64,000 nucleotides of DNA, taken from NCBI RefSeq assembly GCF_044465595.1, contig NZ_JBITLV010000004.1, positions 124,001 through 188,000 of the forward strand. The letters run 5' to 3'. Under the pieces are notes generated by a model. That model did no database searches and was not told the origin of the DNA. It saw nothing but the letters and a program-made list of their open reading frames with translations. Shown here in pieces: positions 18,165 through 27,736 of this stretch. The first letter of the stretch is position 1; each line of letters begins with the position of its first letter. The DNA is from Spongisporangium articulatum (GTDB taxonomy: Bacteria > Actinomycetota > Actinomycetes > Actinomycetales > Kineosporiaceae). The position numbers and the translations under genes were made by a program.

Positions 18165-19498
18165 GCCCGCTTGCTGCCACCACCGTGACCGGTGGCGTGT
18201 CGGAGAACCCGTACGCGGACTTCAGCCAGGACACCCTCGGGATCGTCATCCTGAAGGCGCTGCTGATCTTCGTGTTCTGCGTCGTCGCCACGCTGCTGAC
18301 GATCTGGGCCGAGCGCAAGGTCGTCGGCTACATGCAGTCCCGGCCGGGCCCGATGTACACCGGCCCGTTCGGGTTGCTGCAGAGCCTGGCCGACGGCGTG
18401 AAACTGGCGCTGAAGGAGGACATCATCCCGGCCGCGGCCGACAAGATCGTCTTCATCATCGCGCCGATCATCTCCTGCACGACCTGCTTCCTGGCCTTCG
18501 CGGTGATCCCGTTCGGGCCCGAGGTGAAGATCCCGTTCACCGACACGATCACGCCGCTGCAGCTGACCGACCTGCCGGTCGCCGTCCTCTACATCCTGGC
18601 CGTCGCCGGGATCGGCGTGTACGGCATCGTGCTGGCCGGCTGGTCCTCCGGGTCGACCTACCCGCTGCTGGGGGGCCTGCGCTCGTCGGCCCAGGTGATC
18701 TCCTACGAGATCGCGATGGGCCTGTCGCTGGTCGCGGTGTTCCTCTACTCGGGGTCGATGTCCACGTCCTCGATCGTCGCGGCGCAGACGTCGCTGTGGT
18801 GGGTCATCCCGTTGTTCCCGTCGTTCGTGATCTACGTGATCGCGATGGTCGGCGAGACCAACCGCGCCCCCTTCGACCTGCCCGAGGCCGAGGGCGAGCT
18901 GGTCGGCGGCTTCCACACCGAGTACTCGTCGCTGAAGTTCGCGCTGTTCTTCCTGGCCGAGTACGTGAACATGGTGACCGTCTCGGCGCTGGCCACGACC
19001 CTGTTCCTGGGCGGCTGGCGGGCCCCGTTCATCACGGCCTTCTGGCCCGGCGCCAACCACGGCTACTGGCCGGTGCTGTGGTTCGTGCTGAAGGTGGTCT
19101 CGTTCCTGTTCGTCTTCATCTGGCTGCGCGGCACGCTGCCCCGGCTGCGCTACGACCAGTTCATGGAGTTCGGCTGGAAGCGGCTGATCCCGATGTCGCT
19201 GCTGTGGATCATGCTGGTCTCCGGCGTGCGCGCCACCCAGCAGTTCGGGGACCTGACCCAGCGCGACCGGTTCATGATCCTGGGCGGCGCCGCGCTGGTC
19301 TTCTTCCTCCTCTACTTCGCCTACGAGGCGCTGCGGCTGCCGGAGGAGGAGCCCGAACCGGTGGACCCGAACGTGCCCGTCGACCCGTTCGCGGGCGGCT
19401 ACCCCGTCCCGCCGATGCCGGGTCAGAAGCTGATCAGCACGTCCGGTCCGTCGTCCGGCAGTACCAAGAGTGAGCTGAAGGAGGTGGCCGGTGGCTGA
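18161..19498 (+). CDS. nuoH: NADH-quinone oxidoreductase subunit H
   Basis: A 445-residue membrane subunit, about eight helices, which joins the quinone site to the proton-pumping arm. Family motifs are AERKVVGYMQSRPGP, the DGVKLALKEDIIPAAAD loop and the acidic loop ETNRAPFDLPEAEGELVGG. The C-terminal 70 residues form a Pro-rich cytoplasmic tail. GTG at 18161 lies in the nuoG stop. The first 25 residues are a variable leader before helix 1. Confidence 0.96.
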   Translation: MSPLAATTVTGGVSENPYADFSQDTLGIVILKALLIFVFCVVATLLTIWAERKVVGYMQSRPGPMYTGPFGLLQSLADGVKLALKEDIIPAAADKIVFIIAPIISCTTCFLAFAVIPFGPEVKIPFTDTITPLQLTDLPVAVLYILAVAGIGVYGIVLAGWSSGSTYPLLGGLRSSAQVISYEIAMGLSLVAVFLYSGSMSTSSIVAAQTSLWWVIPLFPSFVIYVIAMVGETNRAPFDLPEAEGELVGGFHTEYSSLKFALFFLAEYVNMVTVSALATTLFLGGWRAPFITAFWPGANHGYWPVLWFVLKVVSFLFVFIWLRGTLPRLRYDQFMEFGWKRLIPMSLLWIMLVSGVRATQQFGDLTQRDRFMILGGAALVFFLLYFAYEALRLPEEEPEPVDPNVPVDPFAGGYPVPPMPGQKLISTSGPSSGSTKSELKEVAGG

Positions 19499-20111
19499 CA
19501 ACAGCCAGAACCGCAAGGGCCCGAACTGGCTCTCCGAGGCGCTCGGCCTGCCGAAGATCGCCGGGTTCGGCGTCACGTTCGGCACGATGTTCCGCGGCAA
19601 GGTCACGGAGTACTACCCGTACGAGAAGCTGCCCACCGCGCCGCGCTACCACGGCCGGCACCAGCTGAACCGGCACCCGGACGGCCTGGAGAAGTGCATC
19701 GGCTGCGAGCTGTGCGCGTGGGCCTGCCCCGCGGACGCGATCTACGTCGAGGGCGCCGACAACACCGAGACCGAGCGGTTCTCGCCCGGTGAGCGGTACG
19801 GGCGCGTCTACCAGATCAACTACCTGCGCTGCATCTTCTGCGGGCTGTGCATCGAGGCCTGCCCGACCCGGGCGCTGACCATGACCAACGAGTACGAGCT
19901 GGCCGGGCCCTCGCGGGCCGGGCTGATCTACGAGAAGCAGGACCTGCTCGGCCCGGTGCTGCCCGGCATGCTGCCGGCGCCGCACCCGATGGTCCCCGGG
20001 ACCACCGAGAAGGACTACTACCGGGGCGAGGTCAAGGGCGCCGTCCCCGAGCAGGAGGCCTGGGTCGAGGCGCGTCGAGGTCAGGACGAGCCGGCGGAGG
20101 AGTTGTCGTGA
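19491..20111 (+). CDS. nuoI: NADH-quinone oxidoreductase subunit I
   Basis: A 206-residue peripheral subunit with two ferredoxin-type [4Fe-4S] clusters (N6a/N6b). Ligands are Cys69, 72, 75 and 79 (CIGCELCAWACP) and Cys114, 117, 120 and 124 (CIFCGLCIEACP). It connects NuoG to NuoB. The C-terminus has a charged tail. GTG start eight bases inside the nuoH end. Confidence 0.97.
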   Translation: MADNSQNRKGPNWLSEALGLPKIAGFGVTFGTMFRGKVTEYYPYEKLPTAPRYHGRHQLNRHPDGLEKCIGCELCAWACPADAIYVEGADNTETERFSPGERYGRVYQINYLRCIFCGLCIEACPTRALTMTNEYELAGPSRAGLIYEKQDLLGPVLPGMLPAPHPMVPGTTEKDYYRGEVKGAVPEQEAWVEARRGQDEPAEELS

Positions 20112-20926
20112 CGGGTGAGGCGGTCTACGGCAGCGGCGGCGAGAACGTCCTGTTCTGGATCCTGGCGATCGTCATGGTCCCGGCGGCGTTCGGCCTGCTC
20201 TTCGCCCGCAAGGCGGTGCACGCCGCGCTGTGCATGGCCACCGTCATGGTCGGCCTGGGCATCGCGTACCTGTCGCTCCAGGCGCCCTTCCTCGGCGTCG
20301 TGCAGATCTTCGTCTACGCCGGCGCCGTGATGATGCTGTTCCTCTTCCTCCTGATGTTCATCGGCGTCGATTCCTCCGACTCGCTGGTCGAGACCATCAA
20401 GGGCCAGCGCTGGATCGCCCTGGTCTTCGGCATCGGCCTGGCCGTCCTGCTCTCCAGCGTGATCGCCGACGCCGCGTTCGCGCCGCCGCAGGGCCTCAAG
20501 GACATCGACACCGGCGGCAACATCACGACGCTGGCCGGGGCCATCTTCGGCCAGTACGTGTGGGCCTTCGAGGTGACCAGCGCCCTGCTCATCACCGCCG
20601 CGCTCGGCGCGATGGTGCTGGCCCACCGCGAGCGGATCGTCCCGAAGCCGACGCAGCGCGAGCTGTCGATCAAGCGCATCAAGGACGGCCCGATCAAGGC
20701 CCCGCTGCCCGCGCCCGGCGTCTTCGCCCGGCACAACGCGGTCGACATCCCGGCGCTCCTGCCGGACGGTTCGCCGTCCCCGCTGTCCGTCTCGCGGGTG
20801 CTCACGGCCCGCGGCCAGATGCGGGCCGTCGCCACGGTGGCGGACGACGTCGCGACCATCGAGAGCGAGATCGACCCCGAGCGTCGCGGTGAGAACCGGG
20901 ACGCCGGAGAGAGGGGCGCGCAGTGA
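20108..20926 (+). CDS. nuoJ: NADH-quinone oxidoreductase subunit J
   Basis: A 272-residue membrane subunit with about five helices in the first 175 residues. It includes the family segment FLGVVQIFVYAGAVMMLFLF, with the pi-bulge helix region. The C-terminal 100 residues are a polar cytoplasmic extension typical of actinobacterial NuoJ. GTG start inside the nuoI stop. Confidence 0.95.
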   Translation: MTGEAVYGSGGENVLFWILAIVMVPAAFGLLFARKAVHAALCMATVMVGLGIAYLSLQAPFLGVVQIFVYAGAVMMLFLFLLMFIGVDSSDSLVETIKGQRWIALVFGIGLAVLLSSVIADAAFAPPQGLKDIDTGGNITTLAGAIFGQYVWAFEVTSALLITAALGAMVLAHRERIVPKPTQRELSIKRIKDGPIKAPLPAPGVFARHNAVDIPALLPDGSPSPLSVSRVLTARGQMRAVATVADDVATIESEIDPERRGENRDAGERGAQ

Positions 20927-21222
20927 ACCAGGTCCACTGGTTGTACCTGTCGGTCCTGCTGTTCAGCATCGGCGCCGCGACGGTCCTGGTCCGCCGCAAC
21001 GCGATCATCGTGTTCATGGGCGTCGAGATGATGCTCAACGCCACCAACCTGGCCTTCGTCACCTTCTCCCGGATCAACGGGAACATCGACGGCCAGGTGA
21101 TCGCGCTGTTCGTGATGCTCGTGGCGGCCGCCGAGGTCGTGGTCGGGCTGGCCATCATCATGTCGATCTTCCGCACCCGCAGGTCCGCGTCGGTCGACGA
21201 CGCCAACCTGCTGAAGTACTGA
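20923..21222 (+). CDS. nuoK: NADH-quinone oxidoreductase subunit K
   Basis: A 99-residue subunit with three membrane helices, homologous to MrpC. The conserved membrane Glu lies in VFMGVEMMLNATNLAF (helix 2). A second acidic residue follows in helix 3 (VAAAEVVVGLAI). GTG start overlaps the nuoJ stop by four bases. Confidence 0.96.
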   Translation: MNQVHWLYLSVLLFSIGAATVLVRRNAIIVFMGVEMMLNATNLAFVTFSRINGNIDGQVIALFVMLVAAAEVVVGLAIIMSIFRTRRSASVDDANLLKY

Positions 21223-21234
21223 GAGGCGTAACGG

Positions 21235-23172
21235 ATGCTTGCCGCCGAAACCGCTGAGTCCGTGGGGCATTACCTCCCCGCCGACGGGACGGTAGAGCAG
21301 TACGCCTGGCTGCTGATCGCCCTGCCGCTGGCCGGCGCCGCGTTCCTGCTGCTCGGCGGCCGCCGCACCGACCGGTGGGGGCACTGGCTGGCGGTCGCGC
21401 TGTCCTGGGCCTCGTTCGTCTGGGGCGCGCTGCTCTTCTTCGACCTGCGCGGGCTCGCCCCCGAGGAGCGGGCGCGCAGCCTGCACCTGTTCCACTGGAT
21501 CGAGGCGGGCGCGTTCAAGCTCGACGCCGGGCTGCTGCTCGACCCGCTGAGCATCGCCTTCGTGCTGCTGGTGACGTTCGTCGGATCGCTGATCCACGTG
21601 TACTCCGTGGCCTACATGGAGCACGACCACGACCGGCGCCGGTTCTTCGCCTACCTGAACCTGTTCGTCGCCTCGATGCTGCTGCTGGTGCTGGCCGACT
21701 CCTACCTCCTGCTGTTCGTCGGCTGGGAGGGCGTGGGTCTGGCCTCGTACCTGCTGATCGGGTTCTGGAACCACAACCCCGACTACGCGGCCGCCGCCAA
21801 GAAGGCGTTCGTCGTCAACCGCGTCGGGGACATCGGGCTGTCGCTGGCCACGATGAGCGCCTTCGCGTTCTTCGGCTCGGCGTCGTTCAGCGTGGTCTTC
21901 CCGAACGCGGCCGCGGCCGGTGAGGGCAAGCTGACCTGGATCGGCCTGATGCTGCTGCTGGGGGCGTGCGGCAAGTCGGCGCAGTTCCCGCTGCAGTCCT
22001 GGCTGGGCGACGCGATGGCGGGCCCCACCCCGGTCTCGGCGCTGATCCACGCGGCGACGATGGTCACCGCAGGCGTCTACCTGGTCGTGCGCAGCGCGCC
22101 GATCTTCAACGGGGCGCCGAACGCGCAGCTGGTCGTGGTCATCGTCGGGGCGATCACCCTGACCTACGGGGCGATCGTCGGCTGCGCGAAGGACGACATC
22201 AAGAAGGCGCTGGCCGCCTCGACCATGTCCCAGATCGGCTACATGATGCTGGCCGCCGGCCTCGGCCCGGTCGGCTACGCCTTCGCGATCTTCCACCTGC
22301 TGACCCACGGCTTCTTCAAGGCCGGGATGTTCCTCGGGGCCGGGTCGGTCATGCACGGCATGAACGACTCCGTGCAGATGCGCACCTACGGCCGCCTGGC
22401 CGGGGCCATGAAGTTGACCTGGATCACCTTCGGGTTCGGCTGGCTGGCCATCCTGGGCATCCCGCCCTTCTCCGGCTACTGGAGCAAGGACAAGATCATC
22501 GAGGCGGCGTTCATCGGCGACGGCTGGCGGCCCTGGGTCTTCGGCCTGGCCACGCTGCTCGGCGCCGGGGTGACCGCGTTCTACATGTCCCGCCTGTTCT
22601 TCATGACCTTCCAGGGCAAGCAGCGCTGGCCGAAGGACGCGCACCCGCACGAGTCGCCGCTGCTGATGACCGTGCCGATGATCATCCTGGCGGTCGGGTC
22701 GGCCGGTCTGGGCGCGTCGCTCGGGGTCAGCAACGCGCTGGTCCACTGGCTGGAGCCGGTGACCGGTCCGGAGGGCGACGGCGAACCGGTGCTGTCGGTG
22801 CCCGTGCTGACCACCGCCACGCTCGTGCTGATCGCGCTCGGCGTGGGTCTGGCCTGGTTCATGTACTGGCGGGCCGACGTCCCGACCACGGCGCCGCGCG
22901 GCAGCCTGCTGACCCGCGCGGCCCGGCGGGACCTGTTCCAGGACGACCTGAACGAGGCCGTGTTCATGCGGCCCGGCCAGTACCTGACCCGCACCCTCGT
23001 CTTCGTCGACAACCGCGGCGTGGACGGCGCGGTCGGCGGCCTGGCCGCCCTGGTCGGCGGCCTCGGCGGTCGGCTGCGCAAGGTGCAGACCGGCCTGGTC
23101 CGTTCCTACGCTGCCTCGATGCTCGCGGGCGTCGTGGTGGTGCTCGGCGGCGTACTCCTAGTGAGGATCTGA
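21235..23172 (+). CDS. nuoL: NADH-quinone oxidoreductase subunit L
   Basis: A 645-residue antiporter-like subunit with about 16 helices and the long lateral helix at the C-terminus. Conserved features include FVGWEGVGLASYLLIG (helix 5 Glu), GKSAQFPLQSWLGDAM with its Lys, and HAATMVTAGVYL. It is the distal proton-pumping unit. An ATG with a GAGAGG Shine-Dalgarno lies 12 bases after nuoK, the largest gap in the operon apart from that after nuoA. Confidence 0.96.
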   Translation: MLAAETAESVGHYLPADGTVEQYAWLLIALPLAGAAFLLLGGRRTDRWGHWLAVALSWASFVWGALLFFDLRGLAPEERARSLHLFHWIEAGAFKLDAGLLLDPLSIAFVLLVTFVGSLIHVYSVAYMEHDHDRRRFFAYLNLFVASMLLLVLADSYLLLFVGWEGVGLASYLLIGFWNHNPDYAAAAKKAFVVNRVGDIGLSLATMSAFAFFGSASFSVVFPNAAAAGEGKLTWIGLMLLLGACGKSAQFPLQSWLGDAMAGPTPVSALIHAATMVTAGVYLVVRSAPIFNGAPNAQLVVVIVGAITLTYGAIVGCAKDDIKKALAASTMSQIGYMMLAAGLGPVGYAFAIFHLLTHGFFKAGMFLGAGSVMHGMNDSVQMRTYGRLAGAMKLTWITFGFGWLAILGIPPFSGYWSKDKIIEAAFIGDGWRPWVFGLATLLGAGVTAFYMSRLFFMTFQGKQRWPKDAHPHESPLLMTVPMIILAVGSAGLGASLGVSNALVHWLEPVTGPEGDGEPVLSVPVLTTATLVLIALGVGLAWFMYWRADVPTTAPRGSLLTRAARRDLFQDDLNEAVFMRPGQYLTRTLVFVDNRGVDGAVGGLAALVGGLGGRLRKVQTGLVRSYAASMLAGVVVVLGGVLLVRI

Positions 23173-24698
23173 TGGACTTTCCCTGGCTCACCGTGATCGG
23201 TGCGGTGCCGCTCGTCGGGTCGGTGGCGGTCGGCGCCCTGCCGCGGGCCCTCGCCCCCCGGGCCCGGCACCTGGCGCTGGCGGTCTCGCTGGTCACGCTC
23301 GCCCTGACCGTCGCCATGGTGCTGCAGTTCGACACCGGGAAGGCCGGCGAGTACCAGTTCGCCGAGCAGCACCAGTGGATCCCGCAGTTCGGCGTCTCCT
23401 ACGCCCTCGGGGTCGACGGCATCGCGCTGGTGATGGTCGCGCTTTCGGTGATCCTGGTCCCGGTCTGCGTGCTGGCCGCGTGGAACGAGGTCGGTGCCGA
23501 GAAGGCCCGGCTGTTCTTCGGGTTGATCCTCGCGCTGGAGACGATGATGGTCGGCGTCTTCGCCGCCCGGGACATCTTCCTGTTCTACGTGTTGTTCGAG
23601 GCCATGCTGATCCCGGTCTACTTCCTGATCGGCTCCTTCGGCGGCCCCCGGCGCAGCTACGCCGCGGTGAAGTTCCTGATCTACTCGCTGGCCGGTGGGC
23701 TCGTCATGCTGGTCGCGGTCATCGGCCTGTACGCGGCCGGTCCGGGCGGCGAGACCGGTTTCCTCACCTCGAACCTGACCGGGCTGGGCTTCAGCAGCGA
23801 CGTGATCGAGCGCCTGCTGTTCCTCGGCTTCTTCTTCGCCTTCGCGGTGAAGGCGCCGATGTGGCCGGTGCACACCTGGCTGCCCGACGCGGCCGCCGAG
23901 GCGCCCGCGGGCGTCGCCGTCCTGCTGGTCGGCGTGCTCGACAAGGTCGGCACGTTCGGCATGCTCACCCTCTGCCTGCCGCTCTTCCCGGACGCCGCCC
24001 ACTGGGCCGGGCCGGTGATCATCGCCTTCGCGCTCGTCTCGGTCATCTACGGTGCGCTGCTGGCCATCGGGCAGAGCGACCTGAAGCGCCTGATCGCCTA
24101 CACCTCGATCTCGCACTTCGGCTTCATCGTGCTGGGCATCTTCGCGTTCACCTCGACCGGACAGTCGGGTTCGACGCTGTACATGGTCAACCACGGGTTC
24201 TCGACCGCGGCGCTGTTCCTGGTCGCTGGCATGCTGATCGCCCGGCGCGGCTCGCAGCAGATCGAAGACTACGGAGGCCTGCAGCGCAGCACGCCGATGC
24301 TGGCCGCGGCCTTCCTGATCGCCGGCCTGTCGTCGCTGGCGCTGCCCGGGCTGTCGAGCTTCATCAGCGAGTTCCTCGTGCTGGCCGGCACCTACGTGAA
24401 GTACCCGGCCGCCGCGGTGATCGGCACGCTCGGCATCGTGCTGGCCGCGCTGTACATCCTGCTCACGTACCAGCGGATGTTCACCGGCCCGGCCAAGGAG
24501 TACGCGGCCGGCTGGAAGGACCTGAGCGTCCGTGAGGGCTGGGTGGTCGCGCCGCTGGTCGCGGTCATCGTCCTGCTCGGCTTCTACCCGAACCCGGTGC
24601 TGAAGGTGATCAACCCGGCGGTGCACCGGACCATGACCACCGTGCACAGCACCGACCCCGCTCCCACCGTGCCCGTCGAGGCTGGAGGCCAGAAGTGA
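23172..24698 (+). CDS. nuoM: NADH-quinone oxidoreductase subunit M
   Basis: A 508-residue antiporter-like membrane subunit with about 14 helices. Family motifs are FYVLFEAMLIPVYFLIG (helix 5 Glu), AFAVKAPMWPVHTWLPDA and AYTSISHFGF. ATG overlaps the nuoL stop (TGATG). Confidence 0.96.
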   Translation: MDFPWLTVIGAVPLVGSVAVGALPRALAPRARHLALAVSLVTLALTVAMVLQFDTGKAGEYQFAEQHQWIPQFGVSYALGVDGIALVMVALSVILVPVCVLAAWNEVGAEKARLFFGLILALETMMVGVFAARDIFLFYVLFEAMLIPVYFLIGSFGGPRRSYAAVKFLIYSLAGGLVMLVAVIGLYAAGPGGETGFLTSNLTGLGFSSDVIERLLFLGFFFAFAVKAPMWPVHTWLPDAAAEAPAGVAVLLVGVLDKVGTFGMLTLCLPLFPDAAHWAGPVIIAFALVSVIYGALLAIGQSDLKRLIAYTSISHFGFIVLGIFAFTSTGQSGSTLYMVNHGFSTAALFLVAGMLIARRGSQQIEDYGGLQRSTPMLAAAFLIAGLSSLALPGLSSFISEFLVLAGTYVKYPAAAVIGTLGIVLAALYILLTYQRMFTGPAKEYAAGWKDLSVREGWVVAPLVAVIVLLGFYPNPVLKVINPAVHRTMTTVHSTDPAPTVPVEAGGQK

Positions 24699-26284
24699 AG
24701 GCTCCGTCCATCGACTACGCCGCCGTCCTGCCGATGCTGATCGTCTTCGGCGCCGGCCTGGTCGGCGTGCTCGTCGAGGCGTTCGTGACCCGCGCCCAGC
24801 GGTTCATCAGCCAGGTCGTCGTCACCGTGGTGGGCCTGGCCGCCGCGCTGGTCTCGGTGATCCTGCTGGGCGTCGACGGCAAGAGCGTCTCGACCGCGTC
24901 GGGCACCGTCGTCATCGACCCGCCCGCGCTGTTCCTGCAGGGCACGATCCTGGTGCTGTCGCTGCTGGCCGTGCTGACCATGGCCGAGCAGACCGCCGGC
25001 GACTCGGGCGCCCTCACCGCCCAGGCGTCCGCCGTCCCCGGGTCCCCGGAGGAGGCCGCGGCCGGCCGGCTCAACCTGGTCCAGAGCGAGGTCTACCCGC
25101 TGCTGCTGCTCTCGGTCGGCGGCATGCTGCTGTTCCCCGCGTCGGGCGACCTGCTGACCATGTTCGTCGCGCTCGAGGTCTTCTCGCTGCCGCTGTACAT
25201 CATGTGCGGCCTGGCCCGCCGCCGGCGCCTGCTCTCGCAGGAGGCGTCGATGAAGTACTTCCTGCTCGGCTCGTTCTCCTCGGCGTTCTTCCTGTTCGGC
25301 AGCGCGATGATCTACGGCTTCGCGGGCACCGTGAAGCTGTCCGGCATCGCCTCGGCCATCTCGGTGCAGTCCGGCGACAGCACCGCCGGGGCCGTGGTCG
25401 GCCGGGACGGCCTGCTGTTGCTCGGCATCGGGCTGCTGGCCGTGGGCCTGTTGTTCAAGGTCAGCGCGTTCCCGTTCCAGGCCTGGACGCCGGACGTCTA
25501 CCAGGGCGCCCCGACGCCGGTCACCGGCTTCATGGCCGCCTGCACCAAGGTCGCCGCGTTCGGTGCGCTGCTGCGGATCGCCTACGTCGCCGTCCCGGAC
25601 GCGCGCTGGGACTGGCAGCCCGCCCTGTGGGTGGTCGCGGTCGCGACCATGCTGATCGGTTCGATCGTCGCGATCGTGCAGGCCGACGTGAAGCGCATGC
25701 TGGCCTACAGCTCCATCGCGCACGCGGGCTTCATCCTCGCCGGGCTCATCTCCATGGACAAGGCGGGCGTCAGCGGGGTGCTGTTCTACCTGGCCGCCTA
25801 CGGCTTCACCACGATCGGCGCGTTCACCCTGGTCGGGCTGGTCCGCAACGCGACCCGCGACGGCGGCGTCGGTGGCGAGGCCACGCACCTGTCCCAGTGG
25901 GCCGGGCTCGGCAAGCAGAGCCCGCTGCTGGCCGGCCTCTTCACGCTGTTCCTGCTGGCCTTCGCGGGCATCCCGCTGACCAGCGGCTTCACCGGGAAGT
26001 ACGCGGTCTTCTCGGCCGCCCTGGACAGCGCGCCCTGGGGCGCCTGGCTCGTCGGGTTCGGCGTGCTGGCCAGCGCCATCGCGGTGTTCTTCTACGTCCG
26101 CGTCCTGGTGCTCATGTACTTCTCCGACCCGGAGCCCGACGTCGAGGGCACGACCGTCGTGGTGGCGCCCGGCGCGTTGACGGTGCTGGCCGTGGGCATC
26201 GGTGCGGTCGCCACGATCGTGCTCGGCGTCATGCCGACGTGGGGGCTGCACCTGGCGCAGAACGCCTCCGTCTTCCTGCCTTGA
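24695..26284 (+). CDS. nuoN: NADH-quinone oxidoreductase subunit N
   Basis: A 529-residue antiporter-like subunit with about 14 helices, last gene of the operon. It has FVALEVFSLPLYIMCGL (conserved Glu), KVSAFPFQAWTPDVYQGAP and AYSSIAHAGFILAGL. The stop codon TGA is part of the left arm of a strong hairpin that probably ends the operon. Confidence 0.96.
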   Translation: MKAPSIDYAAVLPMLIVFGAGLVGVLVEAFVTRAQRFISQVVVTVVGLAAALVSVILLGVDGKSVSTASGTVVIDPPALFLQGTILVLSLLAVLTMAEQTAGDSGALTAQASAVPGSPEEAAAGRLNLVQSEVYPLLLLSVGGMLLFPASGDLLTMFVALEVFSLPLYIMCGLARRRRLLSQEASMKYFLLGSFSSAFFLFGSAMIYGFAGTVKLSGIASAISVQSGDSTAGAVVGRDGLLLLGIGLLAVGLLFKVSAFPFQAWTPDVYQGAPTPVTGFMAACTKVAAFGALLRIAYVAVPDARWDWQPALWVVAVATMLIGSIVAIVQADVKRMLAYSSIAHAGFILAGLISMDKAGVSGVLFYLAAYGFTTIGAFTLVGLVRNATRDGGVGGEATHLSQWAGLGKQSPLLAGLFTLFLLAFAGIPLTSGFTGKYAVFSAALDSAPWGAWLVGFGVLASAIAVFFYVRVLVLMYFSDPEPDVEGTTVVVAPGALTVLAVGIGAVATIVLGVMPTWGLHLAQNASVFLP

Positions 26285-26314
26285 GGCCCTGCCCACCGCC
26301 CGGGTGGCCTCAAG
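26280..26314 (+). terminator. hairpin ending the first nuo operon
   Basis: Perfect 9-bp arms CTTGAGGCC (26280-26288) and GGCCTCAAG (26306-26314) enclose a 17-base GC-rich loop. The left arm contains the nuoN stop codon. No T-tract follows; the next bases are the -10 element of the polyprenyl synthase gene. Confidence 0.65.
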
Positions 26315-26320
26315 TACGGT
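26315..26320 (+). promoter_or_regulatory. -10 element of the polyprenyl synthase gene, leaderless start
   Basis: TACGGT abuts the terminator hairpin and lies seven bases before the GTG start. There is no Shine-Dalgarno and no clear -35. Confidence 0.45.
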
Positions 26321-26327
26321 GGGGGCT

Positions 26328-27335
26328 GTGACGTCGCCTGTCGCCGCGGTCCTCGACCTCCCCGTCGCCGACGCCGAGCTCGCCCGCTCGGTGCAGACCG
26401 GCCTGGAGGCCGTCGAGGTACGCCTGCGGGAGGCCGTCCGGCACCAGGACCAGTTGGCGGACGACGCGTCCCGGCATCTCGTCGAGGCCGGTGGCAAGCG
26501 GGTCCGGCCGATGCTCGCGTTGATCGCCGCCCAGCTCGGCGACCCCACCCGGCCGGAGATCGTGGACGCCGCGGTGGTCTGCGAGCTGACCCACCTGGCC
26601 TCGCTGTACCACGACGACGTGATGGACTCGGCGCCGCTGCGGCGGGGTGTGCCGGCCGCGCACGAGGTGTACGGCAACACGGTCGCCATCCTGACCGGCG
26701 ACCTGCTCTTCGCCCGCGCGTCGCGGGTGGTCGCCAACCTCGGCCCCGACGCGGTGCAGATCCAGGCCCGCACGTTCGAGCGGCTGTGCATCGGGCAGTT
26801 CCACGAGACGGTCGGCCCGGCTCCGGGGGAGGACCCGGTCGAGCACTACATCCAGGTGCTGGCCGACAAGACGGGTTCGCTGATCGCCGCGTCGGCCCGG
26901 CTGGGGGCGATGTTCGCGGGTTGCCCGCCGCACGTCATCGACGTGCTGGTCACGTACGGCGAGAAGGTCGGCGTCGCGTTCCAGCTGGCCGACGACGTCA
27001 TCGACCTGACCAGCACCGACTCGGGCAAGACGTCGGGCACCGACCTGCGCGAGGGCGTGCCCACCATGCCGGGCCTGCTGGTCCGGCGGGCCGCCGAGGC
27101 CGGTGACGCCCAGGCCGCGGCCGTGGTCGAGCTGCTGGACGGTGACCTGTCCACCGACGAGGCGCTGGCCGCCGCCGTCGCCGCGCTGCGGGCCCACCCG
27201 GCGATGGAGCAGGCCCGTCAGGAGGCGTTGCGCTGGGCGCGCGAGGCCGTCGAGGCGCTCGACGACCTGCCGTCCGGGAAGGCCACGGAGGCGTTGCGGG
27301 CCTTCGCCGGCCTGGTCGTCGACCGCACCCGCTGA
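26328..27335 (+). CDS. long-chain trans-polyprenyl diphosphate synthase
   Basis: A 335-residue class I trans-prenyltransferase. The first Asp-rich motif is DDVMD (residues 96-100), preceded by ELTHLASLYH. The second is DDVID near 222 in FQLADDVIDL. GGKRVRP (about 55-61) binds diphosphate. The small Ala five residues before the first Asp motif fits long-chain products, as in heptaprenyl/nonaprenyl synthases supplying the menaquinone tail. The position right after nuo and near men genes supports this. Exact chain length cannot be read from the sequence. Confidence 0.92.
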   Translation: MTSPVAAVLDLPVADAELARSVQTGLEAVEVRLREAVRHQDQLADDASRHLVEAGGKRVRPMLALIAAQLGDPTRPEIVDAAVVCELTHLASLYHDDVMDSAPLRRGVPAAHEVYGNTVAILTGDLLFARASRVVANLGPDAVQIQARTFERLCIGQFHETVGPAPGEDPVEHYIQVLADKTGSLIAASARLGAMFAGCPPHVIDVLVTYGEKVGVAFQLADDVIDLTSTDSGKTSGTDLREGVPTMPGLLVRRAAEAGDAQAAAVVELLDGDLSTDEALAAAVAALRAHPAMEQARQEALRWAREAVEALDDLPSGKATEALRAFAGLVVDRTR

Positions 27336-27344
27336 GCCGCCGGT

Positions 27345-27650
27345 CTAGTCGCCCGAGAGGCGGCGCATCTCGGCCTGGATCTCGGCTTCGGTGAACCCGT
27401 CCCGGCCGAACACGCTGCGGGCCTGGAAGGCCAGTCCGAGGCCCCAGCCGAGCAGCGGGAAGATCGGCCACGGGAACCAGCTGCCGCCGTTCAGGCCGCT
27501 GATCACCCAGATCACCCACAGGAACGCGTTGACGATCAGGTAGGTCGTGAGCTGGCGGTAGAAGGCCTGCTTGCGCTTGAGCCGCTGCAGGGCTCGCCCC
27601 CGCAGGTCGTCGCCCGCTGACTCCTCCGGTGTCCCGTACGGCGCTGCCAT
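27345..27650 (-). CDS. 2TM-domain membrane protein
   Basis: A 101-residue protein whose centre has two hydrophobic helices separated by a short turn, FYRQLTTYLIVNAFLWVIWV and WPIFPLLGWGLGLAF. This is the pattern of the 2TM domain family. A basic segment (GRALQRLKRKQ) precedes helix 1, and an acidic tail follows. ATG at 27650 was chosen; a start at 27722 would run through the promoter of the divergent HTH gene. It converges on the polyprenyl synthase gene with nine bases between stops. Function unknown. Confidence 0.75.
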   Translation of the reverse strand: MAAPYGTPEESAGDDLRGRALQRLKRKQAFYRQLTTYLIVNAFLWVIWVISGLNGGSWFPWPIFPLLGWGLGLAFQARSVFGRDGFTEAEIQAEMRRLSGD

Positions 27651-27689
27651 GGAGGCATTCTGGGGCGTACCGCCGCACCATGCCACGTC

Positions 27690-27733
27690 GTCAACCTTTA
27701 TTGACGCTGGGCTGTGCGTCAACTATGGTTGAC
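27690..27733. promoter_or_regulatory. palindromic promoter/operator of the HTH-ClpN operon
   Basis: Two palindromes, GTCAA-N6-TTGAC (27690-27705) and GTCAAC-TATG-GTTGAC (27718-27733), lie 28 bases centre to centre. The right half of the first supplies a -35 (TTGACG, 27701-27706). The second contains a -10 (TATGGT, 27724-27729). The spacer is the ideal 17 bases. The start codon is eight bases beyond the -10, so the message is probably leaderless. A protein bound to either palindrome would cover the polymerase site. Confidence 0.75.
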
Positions 27734-27736
27734 AGC